From: Bombus terrestris
Lineage: Eukaryota > Arthropoda > Insecta > Hymenoptera > Apidae
Assembly (NCBI RefSeq): GCF_910591885.1
Contig: NC_063273.1
Coordinates: 13,236,501-13,300,500, forward strand
Length of the DNA stretch: 64,000 nt
Direction: 5' to 3'
The position numbers and the translations under genes are program-made. Shown piece by piece: positions 15,101 to 25,856 of this stretch (its first letter is position 1; each line of letters begins with the position of its first letter). Under the pieces are notes generated by a model that was not told the DNA's origin, made no database searches, and saw only the letters and a program-made list of their open reading frames with translations.

Positions 15101-18100
15101 GTGATGCAATATAACGTTATTCGATGTAACGTAATAGTATGTAACGTTAAACAACATATAGTGATCCAATATAACGTTATACGTTATAACGTAATGGTAC
15201 ATAACGTTATACGTTATAACGTAATACTACATAACGTTCTACGTTGTAACGTAATAGTATATAACCTTATACATCATATAGTGAACCAATATATCGTTAT
15301 ACGCTATAACGTAATAGTACGTAACGTTATACGTTATAACGTAATAGTACATAACGTTATACGTTGTAACGTAATAATACATAACGTCATACGTTGTAAC
15401 GTAATAGTATTTAACGTTATACGTCATATAGTGATCCCAATATAGCGTTATACGTTATAACGTAATAGTACCTAACGTTATACGTTGTAACGTAATAGTA
15501 TATAACGTTTTACGTCATATAGTGATGCAATATAACGTTATTCGATGTAACGTAATAGTATGTAACGTTAAACAACATATAGCGATCCAATATAACGTTA
15601 TACGTTATAACGTAATAGTACATAACGTTATACGTTATAACGTAATAGTACATAACGTTACACGTTATAACGTAATACTACATAACGTTATACGTTGTAA
15701 CGTCATAGTATATAACCTTATACATCATATAGTGAACCAATATACCGTTATACGCTATAACGTAATAGTACGTAACGTTATACGTTATAACGTAATAGTA
15801 CATAACGTTATACGTTGTAACGTAATAATACATAACGTCATACGTTGTAACGTAATAGTATTTAACGTTATACGTCATATAGTGATCCCAATATAGCGTT
15901 ATACGTTATAACGTAATAGTACCTAATGTTATACGGTGTAGCGTAATAGTATATAACGTTTTACGTCATATAGTGATCCAATATAACGTTATTCGATGTA
16001 TCGTAATAGTATGTAACGTTATACGTTATAACGTAATAATACATAACGTTATACGTTGTCACGTAATAGTATATAACGTTTTACGTCATATAGTGATCCC
16101 AATATAGCGTGATACGTTATAACGTAATAGTACCTAACGTTATACGTTGTAACGTAAGAGTATATAACGTTTTACGTCATACAGTGATCCAATATAGCGT
16201 TATTCGATGTAACGTAATAGTATCTAACGTTATACGTTATAACGTAATAATACATAACGTTATACGTTGTAACGTAATACTATATAACGTTTTACGTCAT
16301 ATAGTGATCTAATATAACGCTATACGTTATAACGTAATAGTACATAACGTTAAACGTTGTAACGTAATAGTATGTAACGTTAAACATCGTATAGTCATCC
16401 AATATAACGTTATACGTTTTAACATAATAGTACATTACGTATCACGTTGTAACGTAATATTATACAACGTTACACATCATATTACGATCCAATATAACGT
16501 TATACGTTATAACGTAATAGTACATAACGTTATACGTTATAACGTAATAGTACATAACGTTACACGTTATAACGTAATACTACATAACGTTATACGTTGT
16601 AACGTATTAGTATATAACCTTATACATCATATAGTGAACCAATATATCGTTATACGTTATAACGTAATAGTACGTAACGTTATACGTTATAACGTAATAG
16701 TACATAACGTTATACGTTGTAACGTAATAATACATAACGTCATACGTTGTAACGTAATAGTATTTAACGTTATACGTCATATAGTGGTCCCAATATAGCG
16801 TTATACGTTATAACGTAATAGTACCTAACGTTATACGTTGTAGCGTAATAGTATATAACGTTTTACGTCATATAGTGGTCCAATATAACGTTATTCGATG
16901 TATCGTAATAGTATGTAACGTTATACGTTATAACGTAATAATACATAACGTTATACGTTGTAACGTAATAGTATATAACGTTTTACGTCATATAGTGATC
17001 TAATATAACGTTATAAGTTATAACGTAATAGTACATAACGTTATACGTTGTAACGTAATAGTATATAACGTTTTAGGTCATATAGTGATCCAATATAACG
17101 TTATTCGATGTAACGTAATAGTATGTAACGTGATACGTTATAACGTAATACTACATAACGTTATACGTTGTAACGTAATAGTATATAACCTTATACATCA
17201 TATAGTGAACCAATATATCGTTATACGTTATATCGTAATAGTACATAACGTTATACGTTATAACGTAATAGTACATAACGTAATACGTTGTAACGTAAAA
17301 ATACATAACGTTATACGTTGTAACGTAATATTACATAACCTTATACATCATATAGTGAACCGATATATCGTTATACGTTATAATGTAATAGTACATATCG
17401 TTATACGTTGTAACGTATAGTACATAACGTTATACGTTGTAACGTAATAATACATAACGTTATACGTTGTAACGTGATAGTATATAACGTTTTACGTTAT
17501 ATAGTGATCTAATATAACGTTATACGTTATAACGTAATAGTACATAGCGTTATACGTTATTACGTAATAGTATTTAACGTTATACGTCATATAGTGATTC
17601 TAATATAGCCTTACACGTTATAACGTAATAGAGGATAACGTTATACGTTGTAACGTAATAGTATATAACGTTTTACGTCATATAGTGATCCAATATAACG
17701 TTATTCGATGTAACGTAATAGTCTGTAACGTGATACGTTATAACGTAATACTACATAACGTTATACGTTGTAACGTAATAGTATATAACCTTATACATCA
17801 TATAGTGAACCAATATATCGTTATACGTTATAAAGTAATAGTACATAGCGTTATACGTTGTTACGTAATAGTACATAACGTAATACGTTGTAACGTAACA
17901 ATACATAACTTTATTCGTTGTAACGTAATAGTATATAACGTTTCACGTCATATAGTATTCCAATATATCCTTATTCGATGTAACGTTATAGTATGTAACG
18001 TTATACGTTGTAACGTAATAGTATGTAACGTTATACATCATATAGTGATCCAATATAAAGTTATAGGCTATAACTTAATAGTTCATACCGTTATACGTTG

Positions 18101-18420
18101 TAACGTAATAGTATATAACCTTATACATCAAATAGTGATCCTATTACATCCTTATACATCAAATAGTGATAATATTATACGTAATAACGTAATAGTACAT
18201 AACATTATACGTTGTAACGTAATAGCATATAACGTTATACGTTGTAACATAATAGTGTAATAACGATATAAATCATATAGTGATCCAATATAACGCTTTT
18301 CGATGTAACGTAATATAATGCAACGTTATACACCATATAGTGATCCAATATAACGTTACTCGATGTAACATAATAGCATGTAACGTTATACATCAAATAG
18401 TGATCCAATATAATATTATA

Positions 18421-18900
18421 CGTTATAACGTAATAGTACATAACGTTATACATTATAACGTAATAGTACATAACGTTATACGTTGTAACGTAATGGTATA
18501 TAACGTTACACGTCATATAGTGATCCAATATAACGTTATACGTTATAACATAATAGTACATAACGTTATACATTATAACGTAATAGTACATAACGTTATA
18601 CGTTGTAACGTAATAGTATATAACGTTACACGTCATATAGTGATCCAATATAACGTTATACGTTATAACGTAATAGTACATAACGTTATACATTATAACG
18701 TAATAGTACATAACGTTATACGTTGTAACGTAATGGTATATAACGTTACACGTCATATAGTGATCCAATATAACGTTATACGTTATAACATAATAGTACA
18801 TAACGTTATACATTATAACGTAATAGTACATAACGTTATACGTTGTAACGTAATAGTATATAACGTTATACATCTTATAGTGATCCAATATAACGTTATA
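18421..18900. repeat. 240-bp higher-order repeat, two copies
   Basis: A 120-bp group (four monomers) is present four times, starting at 18421, 18541, 18661 and 18781. The odd and even copies differ at the same two places, TTATAACG/TTATAACA and TAATGG/TAATAG, so the true unit is 240 bp, present twice. The last 40 bases or so of the second unit diverge (CATCTTATAG). This is the cleanest short higher-order repeat in the window. Confidence 0.9.
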
Positions 18901-20557
18901 CGTAATAAAGTAATAGTACATAGCGTTATACGTTGTTACGTAATAGTATTTAACGTTATACGTCATATGGTGATCCTAATATAGCGTTCTACGTAATAAC
19001 GTAATAGTACATAACGTTATACGTTGTAACGTAATAGTATATAACGTTTTACGTCATATAGTGATGCAATATAACGTTATTCGATGTAACGTAATAGCAT
19101 GTAACGTTATACATCAAATAATGATCCAATATAATATTATACGTAATAACGTAATAGTACATAACGTTACACGTTGTAACGTAATAGTACATAACGTAAT
19201 AGGTTGTAACGTAAAAATACATAACGTTATACGTTGTAACGTAATAGTATATAACGTTTCACGTCATATAGTAATCCAATATATCGTTATTCGATGTAAC
19301 GTTATAGTATGTAACGTTATACATCATATAGTGATCCAATATAATCTTATGCGTTATAACGTAATAGTACATAACGTTACACGTTATAACGTAATAGTAC
19401 ATAACGTTATACGTTGTAACGTAATAATACATAACGTCATACGTTGTAATGTAATAGTATATAACGTTTTGCGTCATACAGTGATCTAATATAACGTTAT
19501 ACGTTATAACGTAATAGTACATAACGTTATACGTTGTAACGTCATAGTATATAACGTTTTACGTCATATAGTGATCCAATATAACGTTATTCGATGTAAC
19601 GTAATAGTATGTAACGTTATACATCAAATAGTGATCCAATGTAATATTATACGTAATAACGTAATAGTACATAACGTTATACGTTGTAGCGTAATAGTAC
19701 ATAACGTAATACGCAGTAACGTAGAAATACATAACGTTATACGTTGTAACGTAATAGTATATAACGTTTCACGTCATATAGTAATCCAATATATCATTAT
19801 TCGATGTAACGTTATAGTAAGTAACGTTATACATCATATAGTGATCCAATATAATGTTATACGTTATAACCTAATAGATCATAACTTTATGCGTTATTAC
19901 GTAATACTTTATAACGTTAAACACCATATAGTGATCCAATATAACGTTATACGTTGTAACGTAATAGTACATAACGTTATACGTTATAACGTAATAGTAC
20001 ATAACGTTATACGTTGTAACGTCATAGTATATAACGTTTTACGTCATATAGTGATCCAATATAACGTTATTCGATGTAACGTAATAGTATGTAACGTTAT
20101 ACATCAAATAGTGATCCAATGTAATATTATACGTAATAACGTAATAGTACATAACGTTATACGTTGTAACGTAATAGTACATAACGTTATACGTTGTAAC
20201 GTAATAATACATAACGTTATACGTTGTAACGTAATAGTATGTAACGTTATACATCATATAGTGATCCAATATAACGTTATACGTTATAACGTAATAGTAG
20301 ATATCGATATACATCATATAGTGATCCAATATAACGTTACACGTTATTATGTAATAGTACATAACGATATACATCACATAGTGATCCAATATAACGTTAT
20401 ACGTTATAACGTAATAGTACATAACGTTATACGTTATTACGTAATGGTATATGACGTTATACATCATATAGTTCTCCAATATAACGTTACACGTTATTAT
20501 GTAATAGTACATAACGATATACATCATACAGTGATCCAATTTAACGTTATACGCTAT

Positions 20558-20572
20558 AACGTAATAGTACAT
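20558..20572 (+). repeat. Target-site duplication, left, element copy 1
   Basis: AACGTAATAGTACAT lies directly before the first non-satellite base and is repeated at 26223-26237 directly after the element. The first two bases (AA) could belong to the element's 3' end, so the duplication is 13-15 bp. Confidence 0.9.
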
Positions 20573-20727
20573 GGATGGCGGCAAGCCGAACGGACACGTG
20601 CTCGTTGCTCCGTAGGCATATCCGAAATATCCCGGTATATTAAAGAATTCGGGCGGAAAGTGCACGAAAGTGAAGTTCCTAGTGCGCCGGAATGAGTGGG
20701 AACACAAGTGATAGGTGAGCTCGCTGG

Positions 20728-20734
20728 TATAAAA
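20728..20734 (+). promoter_or_regulatory. TATA-like motif in the 5'UTR of copy 1
   Basis: TATAAAA occurs about 155 bp inside the element, in a GC-rich context (CTGGTATAAAAGCGAGAG). Non-LTR elements are known to use internal promoters, usually without a TATA box, and transcription from here would lose the 5' end. A functional role is therefore doubtful; this is a motif match only. Confidence 0.2.
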
Positions 20735-20978
20735 GCGAGAGAAACGATTGAAAGTGCTGTGTGTGAAAAGTGTGGTTAGGGGCAGAGCGGGGGCCATCTT
20801 GGGTCGCGCGACCGAAGCGCCACCGTGCGGGCCACCTGGGTAACCAAGGAGTGGTGGAGAGCGCCCCCGTGGAGGGCCAGTCAAAACTCCCCGCGGCGAA
20901 CAGTCACGAATCGCATACACGCGGAAGGATACAGCGGGATTATACGACGACCGGCCACGTTGAAGGACATCCATCTCA

Positions 20979-20984
<6 letters not shown>

Positions 20985-21031
<47 letters not shown>

Positions 21032-21055
21032 ATATATATATATATATATATATGT

Positions 21056-21105
<50 letters not shown>
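20985..21105. repeat. (TA)n tract with GTTG interruptions, copy 1
   Basis: Three AT-dinucleotide runs of 42, 23 and 48 bp are separated by GTTG at 21027-21030 and 21054-21057. With the CAAC at 20981-20984, the first run forms a perfect 50-bp palindrome (20981-21030). The tract lies 21 bp before the ORF1 start. It accounts for the whole length difference between the two element copies. Confidence 0.95.
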
Positions 21106-21106
<1 letters not shown>

Positions 21107-21126
21107 GTATATAAGACAAGCACAAT

Positions 21127-22971
21127 ATGGACAAGTACTGTAAGTCAAGTAAACTTACGGCTCAGGGGGTTTCGGAGCTTCCAGGCCCCGTCGGGGATTC
21201 GAGCAGCGTCCCAGGCTCGACCCGACGGTCACCCAACGACTGGACGAACGGCGAGGGGAAGGTCGATCCCAGGGCCTCCCCTCGTTCGGTAAACACGACC
21301 GGGGACCAAGAAACACCCGCAGTTGTCACAGAGGAAATGACGGGCATGAAAAGCACTAGAAGATGCCTCGAATTTGATGAAGACAACGCGGGAATCATCG
21401 AGGATGTCGAGATGCCAATGCAGGCACTCAAGGACAAGACACCACTCACCGAAAAGGCGACCCGAATCGCCAAGGAAAGAATCTTCAGAGGTGACAAGGT
21501 CACCAGATATATGAGAAAGTCCCCAATGGAGGGGGGCGCGTGCATGATAACGAGAAGCCTGGCCAGGAGCCAGCCGGGGGCAACGAGGGACGAAGCGGCC
21601 AGCACCTCGGAGCCAGACACGCCGGCGGAAATGTCGGACAGCGGCAGCGAAGCGGCGGCACCAAGAGAATGGCTCAGGAGGAAGGCCATGGCGAACAGAG
21701 CAACGGCCGAGACCGAAGGCAACGACGAGGACAGCATCGTCATTAAGATGAGCGAATGGAAGGCGATGACGGAAATCATCACAGAAGTCTTCCGCGAAAT
21801 CCAACACATAGGTAGCAGACTCTACCTCATGAGCAAAAAGGATACCGACATCAAGAAAAGGAGGGACGCCATCAGTAAAAAAGCAATCAAGCTCCACTCG
21901 ATGTTGGACGAGATGAGGCTCAAGAGGAACGCGAGGACAGTCACGGCCACCAGGATGACCACCCCTCCGGGGAGGACTGAGGAGAAGGAAGGAAAAAGGA
22001 AGGAGATATCGCCCGTCGAGGGGAAGGGAGACACCAAGAGAAAGAGACCAACGACCGCGGAGGCCTCCTACGCAGGAGCCTGTGCCGGCAACAGCTCAGT
22101 AAAAGCGACCACGGAATGCACGGACAGCGATGTAAAGGAAGACTGGATCCCTGCCCGCGGAAGGAGAGGAAAAGGAACGGACACCCCGACGGTGGTCAGG
22201 AAGGCGAACGCAGGAAGGGCGGCATTGGACAAGCCAATGAGGCCGGAGGGACCGAAGAGGATACGTAACAGACCCGAAGCCATCCTCGTCAAAGTAGGGC
22301 AGGACAAGGAGTGGATCCAGGTCTACAAAGACTTGATGGGGGCAAGGGAATCCCTCAAAGAGAGCTGCGGGATCAGGAGGACCAGAACAGGTGACATCCT
22401 GATCGAGCTGAAAGCAGGTAGCAACGCCAAAAAGACCGCGGCGGATATGAACACGGCGCTAAGAGGCAAGGTGAGAGCGCTACCAATGCGCGACAAGACC
22501 TCCGTAGAGATTAGGGATATAGACCCGCTCGTAGGCAAGGAAGAACTAGCCAGGGAGATAGTAGAGCAACTGGGCGTAAGCGACATCACTGAGGTCGAAG
22601 TAAAGACCCTAAAAATGGCGCCGTGGGGCACCCAATCGGCAATAGTGACGATGCCGAAAGCCTACCTGGCCAAAGAGGGGGCGAGGCGGAAGATCAGAAC
22701 CGGCTTGACGATAGCCTCGATAAAGGCACTACCAAATGTGGTAAAGTGCTTCAGATGTCACATGTTTGGGCATATCGCGAACAAGTGCACGGCGATAAGC
22801 CCTGGAAAGGAGATTTGCAGGAAGTGCGGAGCCAAAGACCACACGATAGCTGACTGCGCCAACGCACCCTGCTGCTCCATCTGCAGCAAGGAGAAAGGAG
22901 TGAAATTTGACCACGTAACCGGATCCCTGGCTTGTCCAGAATATAGAAGGCGGTTGAAAGCGGGTAAATGA
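21127..22971 (+). CDS. ORF1, gag-like nucleic-acid-binding protein of R1-clade element (copy 1)
   Basis: This 614-residue protein is expected to coat the element RNA and form the ribonucleoprotein particle. The N-terminal 200 residues are low-complexity and rich in charged residues, Ser and Pro. A predicted helical, possibly coiled-coil segment lies at about 205-268. A Lys/Arg/Glu-rich linker follows, then a folded region at about 382-540 before the knuckles. Three zinc knuckles close the protein: C541-C544-H549-C554, C564-C567-H572-C577, and C583-C586-H596-C603. The start has A at -3 and G at +4, a good eukaryotic context, and follows the (TA)n tract. The stop overlaps the ORF2 start by ATGA. 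The protein is identical in copy 2; one synonymous change exists (22443 G against 35214 C). The frame is intact, so the insertion is young. Confidence 0.93.
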   Translation: MDKYCKSSKLTAQGVSELPGPVGDSSSVPGSTRRSPNDWTNGEGKVDPRASPRSVNTTGDQETPAVVTEEMTGMKSTRRCLEFDEDNAGIIEDVEMPMQALKDKTPLTEKATRIAKERIFRGDKVTRYMRKSPMEGGACMITRSLARSQPGATRDEAASTSEPDTPAEMSDSGSEAAAPREWLRRKAMANRATAETEGNDEDSIVIKMSEWKAMTEIITEVFREIQHIGSRLYLMSKKDTDIKKRRDAISKKAIKLHSMLDEMRLKRNARTVTATRMTTPPGRTEEKEGKRKEISPVEGKGDTKRKRPTTAEASYAGACAGNSSVKATTECTDSDVKEDWIPARGRRGKGTDTPTVVRKANAGRAALDKPMRPEGPKRIRNRPEAILVKVGQDKEWIQVYKDLMGARESLKESCGIRRTRTGDILIELKAGSNAKKTAADMNTALRGKVRALPMRDKTSVEIRDIDPLVGKEELAREIVEQLGVSDITEVEVKTLKMAPWGTQSAIVTMPKAYLAKEGARRKIRTGLTIASIKALPNVVKCFRCHMFGHIANKCTAISPGKEICRKCGAKDHTIADCANAPCCSICSKEKGVKFDHVTGSLACPEYRRRLKAGK

Positions 22972-25856
22972 GGATACTGCAGATAAACCTCAATAGATGC
23001 AAGCTGGCGCAGGACATGATGCACCAATGCGCGATCGAACTTAGGCCGGATATAATAATAATTTCCGAGCCGAACAGGCAGCTACCGCACTGGTTTAATG
23101 ACACCAAAGGAGACGCCTCGATATGGGTCACACTCCTCAATGGCAAGCTGCCTGATGAAGCATCGGAGGTCACGAGCGACGGGATAGTGGGCGTCCGTGT
23201 TGGCGACGTCTTCTGCTTCAGCGGATACTGTTCGCCCAACATAAACAAGCCAGCATACTGCAAATACATAGACACGCTGTCGGCTATGACGAAGAGTGTT
23301 ACTAGAAGACACGACAAGGTCGTCGTGGCCGGAGACTTCAACGCAAAGTCAACCTGTTGGGGAGGATCGACCACAGACAAGAGAGGGAGAGTCTTAATGG
23401 AGGCACTAAGCGCCCACCGGGTGTTTCCATTGAGGCTCAAGGAAAAGTACACCTTCTTCATGAACGGGAAGACGAGCTTCCCCGACATAATGAGCGTATC
23501 CAACAAGGTCAGCGAGATACACGCCGGAAGCGCGGTCTTAGACAAATACTCGGCCTCGGACCATCTGTACGTGCTCCACAGGTTTAAGACGAGAAGGACC
23601 CGAACCGTATCGAAGTTCTACAGGTACGTGACCAAGGACATGTCGCCGGAGGAGTTCCTGAGCAGATTCGACGTCACACTGAAGAAGGAGGACCTCTACG
23701 CGGCTAGCGGTGAGGATGGGGCCGAGCTCTTGCAAAAGAGCATAGAAGGTGCGTGCGAAGGGATGCTAAGGAAGTCGAACGGCGCAGCGAGCCACAAGTA
23801 CGCGAACTACTGGTGGAACCAGAGGATCGCGGAACTGGGAGCGCAGGCGCACAAAGCGCTCAGGAAGGTGACGAGAGAAAGAAAGAAGAACGCCGGCAAC
23901 ACCGAGCCCCTCGTCAACGCCTTCAAGGAGATCCGTAGGCAGTTAAAAAAGGAGATCGCCTGTAGCAAAAAAACAGCTTGGGCTGTATACTGCAAGATAC
24001 TGGAGAGCGACCCTTGGGGCAAACCCTATCGCACGGTCATGAAGAAGTGTAAAAGCAAGGGACCAACAAACGACATGCCGATCGACATGTTGAAGGCAGT
24101 CCTACAGAGGCTATTCACCCTGGGACACGGACCCCCCAATTATGAGGGCCGCGAAGAGGCAGAGCACGAAGAAGAAGGAGATATTAGCCTCAGCGTCGCC
24201 ATCGGCGAAGGCGATGTCGTCGATGCCGCCGGAAGAATGAACTCCAAGAAGGCTGCAGGAGTCGATGGCGTGCCGGGCGAGATCGCGAAGCTGGTAGCGA
24301 GTCGCAGGAGCGAGCTCGTGACAAGAGCGTTCAACGGCATCACCGAATCAGGAAGGATCCCAGACAGCTGGAAGACGGCCAGAGTAATACTGCTAAGGAA
24401 ACCGGGAAAGGATCCCAGTCTCCCCAACGCGTACCGGCCGATAAGCATACTCCCAACCATGAGCAAGATCTGGGAAAAATGCTTTAAGAGGATCATCGAG
24501 AGATGCATCGGGACGGACCCGTTCCATCGGAGGCAATATGGCTTCAGAAGGAAGAGGAGCACAGTAGATGCCATCACGCAGGTGATGAAGTTTGCCAACA
24601 TCTGCAAACAGAAGAAGGTAATATGCGTGATGATCACCCTGGATATTAGCAATGCCTTCAATTCGCTCAGCTGGAAGAGCATATACGAGGAATTTGACAA
24701 GAGGAAGCTGCCATGGAAGGTCAAAAGACTAATCGGCAGTTACCTATCCGGAAGGAGGATCATCGTGAGCAACCAGCACGGCACGGTGGAGCACGAGGTG
24801 GCGGCGGGAGTCCCGCAGGGATCCATCCTCGGACCATTCCTGTGGAACTTGGTATACGACCGGTTGCTCGAGAGACTCGACAACATGCCAATGGTCAGAG
24901 CAACCGCCTTCGCGGATGATCTGGCCATCACATGTTCCGTCGGGAGGAGCGAAGATGCCTCCGCCAAGGTCAACACGATGCTAAGGATCGCCAACGATTG
25001 GTGCATGAGTGTCGGGCTCACCCTGGCGAGGGAAAAGACGGAGGTTATGCTCATCACAAGCTTGCGAGTGCCGAGAGTGGTGAAACTCAGGTTGGGCCCC
25101 TCGGACATCGAAACGGTCGACCGCATCAGGTATCTCGGAGTCGTCATCGACTCCAGTCGGAGGTTCGGTGCGCATATCGAGATGGTGTGTAACAGAGCCG
25201 ACAAGTTAATAGGAGCCCTTAGGGGAATCCTACCCAACATCAATTGGCCGCCCAGCCTGGCTCGTAGGCTCTACTACAATGTGTGGGAGTCCATCGTAAC
25301 CTATGGAGCACCGGTGTGGGCTAGAGCAGCGAATACCGATAAGAACAGGAAAAAGCTGAAACGAGCACAACGAACGGCCCTGTGCATAACAACGACGGCA
25401 TACCGTACCGTCTCCCACGCGGCACTTTGTGTGTTGACCGGGAATCTCCCGATCTACATAAAGATAAAGATGCTCGGAGAGACCTACGAGAGGAACAAGA
25501 ACCATGGGACCAGGATTGGCACGGAGGACGGCTCCAAGCTGAAGGAGGAACTGGAGGCGATTCGCAAGAAGGCCCAAGAGGATTGGCAGAAGGAGTGGAA
25601 CAACTACAAAAAAGAAAATATCACAAAGAAGCTAATACCGAGTGCGTTGCTATTTACCAAAAAGAAGATGGACATCGATCACCACACCATGCAGCTGCTA
25701 ACCGGGCATGGGAGCTTCGGTGTCTATAGGAAAAGGATTGGCAGGGACAGCGACAGCAACTGCCTCGACTGCGGAGACCCGAACGACGATGCAGAGCACG
25801 CCCTATTCGCGTGCCCGAAGTGGACGGACAGAAGGATCGAGCTGGAGAACGCTTAG
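22968..25856 (+). CDS. ORF2, endonuclease-reverse transcriptase of R1-clade element (copy 1), ends at an in-frame UAG
   Basis: ORF2 has 962 codons to a TAG stop. The N-terminal endonuclease/exonuclease/phosphatase domain (about 1-225) shows the N7/N9 motif, E34 (SEPN), GDFNAK at 122-127 and SDH at 197-199, all expected for an active endonuclease. The reverse transcriptase (about 420-700) shows GVDGVPGE around D433, D559 in LDISNAF, GVPQGS at 614-619, and the catalytic FADD at 648-651. A C-terminal CCHC motif is C932-C935-H944-C949. There is no RNase H. R1 ORF2 proteins usually run on beyond this knuckle, and the frame does so for another 85 codons after the TAG. The start overlaps the ORF1 stop (ATGA) and has T at -3, a weak context, which favours reinitiation. 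Residue 291 is Gly here and Arg in copy 2. Confidence 0.92.
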   Translation: MRILQINLNRCKLAQDMMHQCAIELRPDIIIISEPNRQLPHWFNDTKGDASIWVTLLNGKLPDEASEVTSDGIVGVRVGDVFCFSGYCSPNINKPAYCKYIDTLSAMTKSVTRRHDKVVVAGDFNAKSTCWGGSTTDKRGRVLMEALSAHRVFPLRLKEKYTFFMNGKTSFPDIMSVSNKVSEIHAGSAVLDKYSASDHLYVLHRFKTRRTRTVSKFYRYVTKDMSPEEFLSRFDVTLKKEDLYAASGEDGAELLQKSIEGACEGMLRKSNGAASHKYANYWWNQRIAELGAQAHKALRKVTRERKKNAGNTEPLVNAFKEIRRQLKKEIACSKKTAWAVYCKILESDPWGKPYRTVMKKCKSKGPTNDMPIDMLKAVLQRLFTLGHGPPNYEGREEAEHEEEGDISLSVAIGEGDVVDAAGRMNSKKAAGVDGVPGEIAKLVASRRSELVTRAFNGITESGRIPDSWKTARVILLRKPGKDPSLPNAYRPISILPTMSKIWEKCFKRIIERCIGTDPFHRRQYGFRRKRSTVDAITQVMKFANICKQKKVICVMITLDISNAFNSLSWKSIYEEFDKRKLPWKVKRLIGSYLSGRRIIVSNQHGTVEHEVAAGVPQGSILGPFLWNLVYDRLLERLDNMPMVRATAFADDLAITCSVGRSEDASAKVNTMLRIANDWCMSVGLTLAREKTEVMLITSLRVPRVVKLRLGPSDIETVDRIRYLGVVIDSSRRFGAHIEMVCNRADKLIGALRGILPNINWPPSLARRLYYNVWESIVTYGAPVWARAANTDKNRKKLKRAQRTALCITTTAYRTVSHAALCVLTGNLPIYIKIKMLGETYERNKNHGTRIGTEDGSKLKEELEAIRKKAQEDWQKEWNNYKKENITKKLIPSALLFTKKKMDIDHHTMQLLTGHGSFGVYRKRIGRDSDSNCLDCGDPNDDAEHALFACPKWTDRRIELENA

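Larger units (their letters stand above)
1..20572. repeat. 30-bp satellite array, left block
   Basis: This block is continuous 30-bp tandem repeat with no gene. The commonest monomer has a first half ATAACGTTATACGTT and a second half GTAACGTAATAGTAC, often with TTATAACG in place of TTGTAACG. A diverged monomer type contains ACGTCATATAGTGATCCAAT, and a rarer one contains CCTATTACATCCTTATACAT. The 30-bp register holds over long stretches and is broken by recurrent 1-bp shifts, for example the 31-bp form with GATCCCAAT near 565, 1220, 3520 and 8210. Monomer types alternate in higher-order groups of three to six. The monomer is about 30% GC with three CpGs. Long open frames throughout are a by-product of a period divisible by three. 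Confidence 0.97.
20573..21126 (+). other. 5'UTR of element copy 1
   Basis: This is 554 bp of non-satellite sequence before the ORF1 start. The first 400 bp are GC-rich and contain upstream ATGs (for example 20770 and 20825) whose frames run only into the (TA)n tract, so I do not call them genes. A TATA-like motif and the TA tract are listed separately. The 5' end starts GGATGGCGGC immediately after the target-site duplication. Confidence 0.75.

Noticed and set aside
21..20500. Dozens of long open frames on both strands of the satellite, some over 300 codons
   Set aside because: They all translate the same 30-bp repeat with a 10-residue period, on both strands, and end wherever a 31-bp monomer or small indel shifts the frame. 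No domain, codon bias or promoter supports them.
1..20572. Telomeric (TTAGG)n or similar repeat
   Set aside because: No TTAGG-type tandem run occurs; the monomer is unrelated to known insect telomere repeats.
20573..20640. HDV-like self-cleaving ribozyme at the element 5' end, as known in some non-LTR elements
   Set aside because: The first bases (GGATGGC) can pair with only 4-5 bases of the later GCATATCC. I could not build the remaining helices, so there is no support by eye; a covariance-model search of 20573-20700 would decide.
20039..21148. Minus-strand open frame of 369 codons spanning the satellite and the 5' part of element copy 1 (same at 32796-33905)
   Set aside because: It runs through the TA tract, the element leader in antisense and then satellite. 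It is a chance join of stop-free repeats.
21162..21897. Overlapping minus-strand frames of 200-260 codons within ORF1 and ORF2 of both elements
   Set aside because: They are antisense shadows of the GC-rich ORFs. ORF1 and ORF2 have recognisable domains in the plus frame.
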